NCBI RefSeq assembly: GCF_000620625.1
Contig: NZ_JIAW01000006.1
Location: forward strand, 186,001-250,000
Direction of reading: 5' to 3'
DNA length: 64,000 nt
Source: Mycobacterium sp. URHB0044
GTDB lineage: Bacteria > Actinomycetota > Actinomycetes > Mycobacteriales > Mycobacteriaceae
A program made the position numbers and the translations under genes. Of this stretch, positions 59,093 through 64,000 are shown one piece after another (the stretch's first letter is position 1; each line of letters opens with the position of its first letter). A model generated the notes under the pieces. The model saw only the letters and a list, made by a program, of their open reading frames with translations. It had not been told where the DNA came from and made no database searches.

Positions 59093-59862
59093 CGAACTCC
59101 TCCTCGTTGGTTGAAGGCGGACGCACCGTTGCGCCCCGCACCCTCGCTGATGTGGCTCACGACCGCGTCGAGTTCATCGTCGAGACCCGCGGCGAGGGGC
59201 TGCCGCGTCCCATTGGTCACCAATCGCTTGATGGTGGTCAGCGCGCTGCGGTCGCGGCCCGCCATCGCCGATGTGAATCGTTCTGTAGCAGCGTCGAATT
59301 CAGCAGGTGGAAAGCTGCGGTAGGCCAAACCGAGTTGGACTGCTTCGGTGCCGGAGATCCGGTCGCCACTGAGGAGCACGGCCATCGCCTGCTGTCGGCC
59401 GATCAGGCGCGGCAACCGCTGGGTACTTCCGCCGCCGGGGATCATGCCGAAGCGGATGTGGTTGTCGGCGATCCGCGCGTCGTCGCTGACGAGCACGATG
59501 TCGGCCGCCTGCATCAGTTCGAAGCCGCCAGCCGCGGCCACCCCTTGCACGGCGACGATCACCGGCACGTCGACATCGGTGATGACATCACATGCTCGCC
59601 GGAAGGCCGTGAACAACGTCTTCAGCGCGGCGGGCCCTGCCGCGCGCAGTCGTTCCACCTCGGCGAAATCACCGCCGGCGCAGAAGTTTCCTCCCGCGCC
59701 GCGAATCTCGATGACGTTCACCGCCGGGTCGGCACCCAGGGCCGTGAGCGCACGCTCGAGCTCGACACTCAGCTCGACGGTGATCGCGTTCAGCTGGTCC
59801 GGCCGGTCGAGGGTGATCCGACCGATGCCCGCACTGGTGCTGACCCGCAGTGGTGCAGACAT
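59089..59862 (-). CDS. crotonase-fold enzyme (enoyl-CoA hydratase-like)
   Basis: A 257-residue crotonase: ITLDRPDQLNAITVELSVEL, AGGNFCAGGDFAEVERLRAA, VQGVAAAGGFELMQAADIVL and HIRFGMIPGGGSTQRLPRLI. Here the first hydratase Glu is kept (GGFEL) but the second position is His (ADNHIRFG). It is the first gene of the ten-gene operon, with operator copy 11 about 37 bp upstream. Start ATG 59862 is preferred; GTG 59871 would add three residues. Confidence 0.9.
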   Translation of the reverse strand: MSAPLRVSTSAGIGRITLDRPDQLNAITVELSVELERALTALGADPAVNVIEIRGAGGNFCAGGDFAEVERLRAAGPAALKTLFTAFRRACDVITDVDVPVIVAVQGVAAAGGFELMQAADIVLVSDDARIADNHIRFGMIPGGGSTQRLPRLIGRQQAMAVLLSGDRISGTEAVQLGLAYRSFPPAEFDAATERFTSAMAGRDRSALTTIKRLVTNGTRQPLAAGLDDELDAVVSHISEGAGRNGASAFNQRGGVR

Positions 59863-59898
59863 GGACAACACTTACTCCGACCGTGTTCGTGGACTGTT

Positions 59899-59914
59899 TC
59901 TAATCAATATTAAA
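59899..59914. promoter_or_regulatory. operator copy 11, crotonase/Rieske operon
   Basis: TCTAATCAATATTAAA, differing from copy 3 only in the four spacer bases. It probably controls the whole operon down to 50856. It shares the intergenic region with copy 12. Confidence 0.8.
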
Positions 59915-60103
59915 CTACAACGTCGGCCGTTTCAACCAACCGGAGATGCGGTCGGCTTCCATGGCTGACCACGGACTTCACCGCCGCACACCGCAGACGG
60001 GTGGTTCAGTGCGTTGGGTTGCCGTCGAGAAGGGGGCCCGAAGCGCCCTGCGGAGATGTCGTTTCTAGTTCCACGTCAAACGGTGCTGCACCCTCGACTG
60101 GTT

Positions 60104-60119
60104 TTTATACTATGTTAAA
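60104..60119. promoter_or_regulatory. operator copy 12, MBL-fold gene
   Basis: TTTATACTATGTTAAA. It contains the first in-frame ATG of the downstream gene (60112). TAAATT at 60116-60121 is -10-like. If that is the promoter, the transcript starts after this ATG and translation must begin further in. Confidence 0.7.
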
Positions 60120-61179
60120 TTGCGCAAGGTCAGCCCGGAGTCGAAGGGAGCGTCGGATTCTGAATCGTCTTTCGGCCACGGGTCTCGAAGTGGACCAGGT
60201 GTCCGCACACGTGGTACGAATCCCGCTGCCGCTGCCCTTGGCGGATCTGCGCGTCGTGAACGTCTATGCCGTCCTGGGCAACGACGGCGTGACGTTGGTG
60301 GACTCCGGCTGGGCGGACGAGCCAAGCGAATCCGTTCTCCTCGAGGCGCTGCGCGGACTCGGCTTCGGCCCCGGTGACGTGCGACGCATCCTGGTCACCC
60401 ACGCCCACTGGGACCACTTCTCGCGCGCCATCATGTGGCAGCGGCGCTATGGCACCACGGTGTTCTTGGGCCGCCAGGAGCGCCACACCATCGCGGCGTT
60501 CGACGAGCTCGACGGTGCGTACCCGATGCAGGCGCGACTGTTGCGCAGGGCGGGGGCACCCGAACTCGCGCAGACGATCGCCGATCTGGAGCTCGAACCG
60601 TTCGAACGGGACGTGCCCTTCGGGCCACCCGATGTCTGGCTCGACGACGGTGACGAGATCGATTGCGGCGGAACGCTCCTCGTCGCTCGGGCGACGCCCG
60701 GTCACACGCGGGGCCACATGGTCTACGAGGACCGGAGTGCGGGCCTGACGTTCACCGGTGATCACATCCTGCCCCGCATCACGCCGTCGATCGCGTTGGA
60801 GCGGATGCCGGAAGAGCTTCCGCTGCGGTCGTATCTCGCCTCGCTTCGACTGTTCCTCGACTTGCCGGATGCATCGATGTTGCCTGCACACGGCGCGGTC
60901 ACTCCGAGCGTGAAGGCGCGGGCCGAGGAATTGCTCGACCACCACCGGGACCGTCTCGACGTGGTTACCGCCCTGGTGGCGAAGGGGTCGTCCACGGCGT
61001 ACGACGTGTCACGCCAGATGTTGTGGACGCGGCACGAACGGACCATCGACGAGCTCGGTGCCGTACACGGCATGACGGCGATCCTCGAAGTTGCCGCCCA
61101 TCTCGACCTGTTGGTGGCCCGCGGTGTGCTGACCAGCGAATCGCTGGGGCCGGTCAGTCACTACGCAGCCGCGGCGTAA
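60112..61179 (+). CDS. metallo-beta-lactamase-fold hydrolase
   Basis: Zinc hydrolase of about 355 residues. Metal motif HAHWDHF gives His97, His99, Asp101 and His102; GHTRGHMVYEDRSAGLTFTG and the C-terminal LPAHGAV complete the site. Likely a thioesterase or lactonase acting on CoA esters or lactones, as in other catabolic clusters. The start is uncertain: ATG 60112 lies inside operator copy 12. GTG at 60190 (MDQVSAHVVRI) begins just before the conserved domain, and an AAGGGAG purine run at 60145-60151 precedes a CTG at 60160. Confidence 0.87.
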   Translation: MLNCARSARSRRERRILNRLSATGLEVDQVSAHVVRIPLPLPLADLRVVNVYAVLGNDGVTLVDSGWADEPSESVLLEALRGLGFGPGDVRRILVTHAHWDHFSRAIMWQRRYGTTVFLGRQERHTIAAFDELDGAYPMQARLLRRAGAPELAQTIADLELEPFERDVPFGPPDVWLDDGDEIDCGGTLLVARATPGHTRGHMVYEDRSAGLTFTGDHILPRITPSIALERMPEELPLRSYLASLRLFLDLPDASMLPAHGAVTPSVKARAEELLDHHRDRLDVVTALVAKGSSTAYDVSRQMLWTRHERTIDELGAVHGMTAILEVAAHLDLLVARGVLTSESLGPVSHYAAAA

Positions 61180-61249
61180 GCGGCGCGCCGTCAACCGTTA
61201 GTCCTGCTAGCATCCCGGTGTCTCACATCCCCGGGCGAAGGAGGGCCGA

Positions 61250-61789
61250 GTGGCCCGCACACTGGCATTGTCAGTGCTCGCCGTCGCGGCCGCGATGACA
61301 TGGATGGCGCCGGCGGCCACGGCGGATCCGGGAACCACCGTCTTCGCCATCGGCAAGTGCTTCGACCCAGGCCAGCCCCCACTGCAACGACCCGACCGAT
61401 TCGCGTACAACTGCGACGACACCGGCGTGATGGAAGACATGACGTGGACGTCGTGGGACGCCGAAGGTGCACAGGGCATCGGCACGGACAAGTCGATCGA
61501 GTGTCAGCCGAACTGCGCGCAGGGCCCGCTTCTCACCAACCCCATTCTCGTCCACGCGTGGAATCCGTTGCCGCCAAACACGGCTGGCTGTCCGCCCGAC
61601 GTTCAGTTCTACTCCGACATGACCATCGCCTACCCAAATGGTGTGCCGCCCTGGATCAAACCCGGGACATCGTGGACGGACGGGACCGATTTCGTGACCG
61701 TTGACGGCCTGCCCGCCGTGCACTTCTCCGACTTGCAGCCGGACTGTCGAGCGGTGCAGTTCGTGCCTCCGAGGCCCGCTCTCGCCTGA
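61250..61789 (+). CDS. secreted Cys-rich protein of unknown function
   Basis: A 179-residue exported protein. The signal peptide covers about 1-25 (MARTLALSVLAVAAAMTWMA, then PAATA with cleavage before DPGTT). The mature part has six cysteines, probably three disulfides, and a Trp/Pro-rich core (MTWTSWDAEGAQGIGTDKSI). The GTG start has an AAGGAGGG ribosome site. It is a mycobacterial-type secreted protein with no recognised catalytic motif. No operator of the island is upstream, so the catabolic island seems to end here. Confidence 0.8.
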   Translation: MARTLALSVLAVAAAMTWMAPAATADPGTTVFAIGKCFDPGQPPLQRPDRFAYNCDDTGVMEDMTWTSWDAEGAQGIGTDKSIECQPNCAQGPLLTNPILVHAWNPLPPNTAGCPPDVQFYSDMTIAYPNGVPPWIKPGTSWTDGTDFVTVDGLPAVHFSDLQPDCRAVQFVPPRPALA

Positions 61790-62115
61790 CGCAGGACGCG
61801 TTGCGTGAGTTCGTGAGCGCGTCCGCACCATGGGCCCGTTCTTCGGCAATTTTGACGTCGTACCCCGCCGTTTGACTGCCCACAATACATTCGCCAGAAC
61901 AATACGATTGCGAATGCAATAGCATTACATTCTGAATCATAACCACTCTGATCAGCATTGATCATGCAACTGCCGATACGTGCGACCATTCAAGATCATT
62001 TGCTGACTTTCGACGAAACGCTAACGAAGAATCGAACGCAGTGGGACGATCGCTCTACCTCTACGGAAGCCCGGGGTGTCCGACTAGAGCGTGAATATCG
62101 AAGTCGGGGCTTTCC
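61790..62115. other. AT-rich non-coding region between two secreted-protein genes
   Basis: About 325 bases without a supported gene. It is notably AT-rich for this genome. It holds AATGC-N4-GCATT (61913-61926) and two TGATCA palindromes nine bases apart (61950 and 61959). These may be promoter or binding elements for the downstream gene; none matches a motif I can name. Confidence 0.45.
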
Positions 62116-64000
62116 ATGGGGGCAATGATGGGTGCAAGTGCATACGTAGGTCGTGTCGGAGCTTTGGCGGTCGCGTTGGGGGTGGGCATCGCGGTGGCCG
62201 CCGGCCAAGGGGTGGCGTCGGCCGACACCCCGGATCCGAGTTCGCCATCGGCAGCGTCGACGACCGATACCTCGACCGAAGCGCCGTCGGGGACCTCTGG
62301 TTCGACGCAGCCAGCGACGCAACCGTCGAACTCGGCGCCGGCATCCGGCATCACGTCCAGGGGCACCGTGAGCGCCCCGTCTGGCGTGGCGGTCAGCACC
62401 GGAGGGGCACAACTCAGCGGCACCACGGTGCACGACGACGACCAGACCGCATCCGAGGAACTGGACGACGAGACCGTTGCGCCGAGTGCTTCGTCGGCAC
62501 CGGCTCCGTCGTCTGAATCGCGGACCAGGAAGCTGTCCAACCGGAATGAGACCCCGCCGACTCTGGCTTCGGTGAGCCGCAGTTCGGTGTCACCAACCCC
62601 AGCGCGCCCGGCGGCCGCCGTAACCGACACGGTCGCAACCGCGAAACTCGCTGCGAAGGACGTCGCGGATACGGTCATCCACCGGGTAGCGGACGCCGTG
62701 GTGTCGATGGCCGTCGCCGAGCCGGCTCCCGTGAAAGCCGCAGCACCGGTCGCGATGACCGCCGCTGCCACCGAACCCTCCGCGCCGGTGACTGCGCCCG
62801 TGCAAACTCTGCTGTCGAACGTGTTGGCCGCCTTCGGATTCGGCCCGCTCGCCACGAATACGCCATTCATTCCCGTCCCGTTCCCGGGAGCGTTGGCGCT
62901 CTTGGCCTTTGGGGCACGCCGTGAATTCGAGCAGAATGTGTCCAGCCTGGGCGCGACCTCGACCACGAGTAGTACGCCGGTGGCCACCGCGGCGTTCGCG
63001 GCCGCCCCCACCGCAGCCGTCACGGTGCCGGTGACCACGCGCATCGGCTGGGTGACGGGCCCCAACGGCGTGAACGACACGGCCCGGCGGTTCGGCATCG
63101 CGGGTACCGACGTTGGGACCATGTGGGACAACGGGATCACCGCAGACAACCCGGCCACGACGATCGTCGAGCAGCGCGAAGTTCTCATGGCGTTCGGCGA
63201 CACGTTCAGCGGTCCCGCCATGACTGGCGCATGGCGGATGAACACGCTCTTCCGCAGTCCTGACGTTGTGCTGTCGGACGGATTGTTCGTACCGACTGGC
63301 GTCGTACATGATCCGGGCGCCTACAGCGGCTCACCGATGACGTACCCGAACTTCTCCAGGGAGATCATCGGCAACTACCACTACGGCACCTCCCCCGAGG
63401 TGACGATGATCCCGACCGCCGGGATCGCCGTTCCGGGGGCGGGCGTGAACGGCGCGACGCGGCAATACATCAACTTCATGGCCGTGAAGTCCTGGGATAC
63501 GCCGGGCCGGTGGACGACGAACTACTCGGCGATCGCGTACTCGGACGACAACGGCCAGAACTGGACCGTGGTGCCGCCGTCATCCGTCCGCGCGGCCCGG
63601 TGGGGTAGCGCAACCGTGCCCTACGTGCCGGGCAACGAGAACTTTCAGCAGGGCGCCTTCGTCAAGCCACCGGCCGGTTCTTCGGATGCCGCTGCGGGCT
63701 GGGTCTATTCGTACGGCACTCCCGCGGGACGCGGCGGCACGGTGTACGTGTCGCGGGTCAACCAGTATCAGATTCTCGACCAGACCAAGTATCAGTACTG
63801 GAATGGCACGACGTGGGTTGCCAACAGGCCGTCCGCCGCCACGCCGATCCTCCCGGGCACGAAGACGAGCGGGTTCTTCGGGTGGGGCGCCACCACGACC
63901 TACCCCAGCGTCAGCGAGATGTCGGTGCAGTACAACCCGTACTTGAAGCAGTACGTCATGCTCTACGCCGACCAGAACAACAACGTCGTGATGCGGACGT
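62116..64000 (+). CDS. DUF4185 domain secreted protein (3' end outside window)
   Basis: At least 628 residues, open to the window edge. The signal peptide is about 1-37 (AYVGRVGALAVALGVGIAVA, ending GVASA before DTPDP). A long Ser/Thr/Ala/Pro-rich stretch follows (about 38-235). Then comes the mycobacterial linker FPGALALLAFGARREFEQNV, and a DUF4185 domain (TRIGWVTGPNGVNDTARRFG, TMWDNG, EVLMAFGDTFSG, GNYHYGTSPEVTMIP), a beta-propeller-like fold related to glycosidases. The ATG at 62116 is supported by the signal peptide; codon choice in this frame is GC-rich throughout. A large antisense frame over 62061-63245 is a shadow of it. Confidence 0.88.
   Translation, partial: MGAMMGASAYVGRVGALAVALGVGIAVAAGQGVASADTPDPSSPSAASTTDTSTEAPSGTSGSTQPATQPSNSAPASGITSRGTVSAPSGVAVSTGGAQLSGTTVHDDDQTASEELDDETVAPSASSAPAPSSESRTRKLSNRNETPPTLASVSRSSVSPTPARPAAAVTDTVATAKLAAKDVADTVIHRVADAVVSMAVAEPAPVKAAAPVAMTAAATEPSAPVTAPVQTLLSNVLAAFGFGPLATNTPFIPVPFPGALALLAFGARREFEQNVSSLGATSTTSSTPVATAAFAAAPTAAVTVPVTTRIGWVTGPNGVNDTARRFGIAGTDVGTMWDNGITADNPATTIVEQREVLMAFGDTFSGPAMTGAWRMNTLFRSPDVVLSDGLFVPTGVVHDPGAYSGSPMTYPNFSREIIGNYHYGTSPEVTMIPTAGIAVPGAGVNGATRQYINFMAVKSWDTPGRWTTNYSAIAYSDDNGQNWTVVPPSSVRAARWGSATVPYVPGNENFQQGAFVKPPAGSSDAAAGWVYSYGTPAGRGGTVYVSRVNQYQILDQTKYQYWNGTTWVANRPSAATPILPGTKTSGFFGWGATTTYPSVSEMSVQYNPYLKQYVMLYADQNNNVVMRT

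Noticed and set aside
8281..60119. Interpretation of the repeated 16-mer as KstR sites
   Set aside because: KstR sites are 14 bp with AAC-N2-GTT; all copies here have four bases between the AAY and RTT parts.
62061..63245. 394-codon minus-strand open frame
   Set aside because: It is antisense to the DUF4185 gene, is Ala/Thr/Val-rich with no family features, and mirrors the repetitive GC-rich codons of the real gene.
1..64000. CRISPR array, tRNA, rRNA or insertion sequence
   Set aside because: No regularly spaced repeats, cloverleaf-like segments, rRNA motifs or transposase-like proteins were seen on reading both strands.

Overview
The window looks like the chromosome of a rapidly growing, high-GC mycobacterium (Mycolicibacterium-like). 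Evidence: an mce/yrbE lipid-import operon, two F420-type luciferase-like oxidoreductases, a maleylpyruvate-isomerase-type (mycothiol-dependent family) gene, a DUF222/HNH (13E12-type) gene, a DUF4185 secreted protein, many ATGA/GTGA stop-start overlaps, and several families of fatty-acid and steroid-type catabolic enzymes. No rRNA, tRNA, CRISPR array or insertion sequence was seen.

Layout. (1) 1-7489, minus strand: an mce operon, yrbEA-yrbEB-mceA-B-C-D-E, running off the left edge inside mceE. (2) 7490-8545: mostly non-coding, with an orphan Phd/YefM-type antitoxin. (3) 8546-16738: two closely similar TetR regulators, two acyl-CoA dehydrogenases, a thiolase and an SDR on the plus strand, and a minus-strand ferredoxin / ferredoxin reductase / hydrolase operon. 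(4) 24720-16749, minus: SCP2 lipid carrier, acyl-CoA ligase, cytochrome P450, alcohol and aldehyde dehydrogenases resembling the coniferyl alcohol/aldehyde pair, an SDR, and three membrane proteins including orphan oxidase subunit III/IV-like proteins. (5) 31071-24828, minus: APH-type kinase, CrtC/AttH-like protein, MaoC hydratase, an NTF2-crotonase fusion, acyl-CoA dehydrogenase and FAD oxidoreductase. (6) 31233-36927: LLM oxidoreductase, two AMP-forming ligases and a second APH kinase. (7) 37064-47405: a DUF222/HNH gene, then a module of NTF2-like, SDR, VOC and LLM genes, an AraC regulator, a third APH kinase and a third TetR. (8) 47677-50850, plus: a fourth APH kinase, an NTF2-like protein and a GMC oxidoreductase. 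(9) 59862-50856, minus: a ten-gene operon with three crotonases, a Rieske dioxygenase (alpha and beta), a small protein, a thiolase, a KASIII-DUF35 fusion, an Ltp-type thiolase and a frameshifted maleylpyruvate-isomerase-like gene; nearly every junction overlaps. (10) 60112-64000, plus: a metallo-beta-lactamase-fold hydrolase and two secreted proteins.

How it fits together. The genes read as an import-and-degrade island for a hydrophobic, probably terminally methylated or polycyclic compound. An Mce importer may bring it in. P450 plus alcohol and aldehyde dehydrogenases would make a carboxylic acid, CoA ligases would activate it, repeated beta-oxidation sets and a thiolase/DUF35 (possible retro-aldol) pair would shorten it, and a Rieske dioxygenase would attack a ring. 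The substrate cannot be read from the sequence.

The strongest new signal is regulatory. A 16-bp imperfect palindrome, TYTAWYnnnnRTTARA, occurs at twelve intergenic positions, next to nearly every catabolic promoter between 8.3-35.7 kb and 47.5-60.1 kb. The two paralogous TetR proteins are the obvious candidates to bind it. I saw no such site in the 36-47 kb module, which instead carries two copies of a different palindrome, ACTTG-N8-CAAGT, near the third TetR gene and the SDR/kinase divergent promoter.
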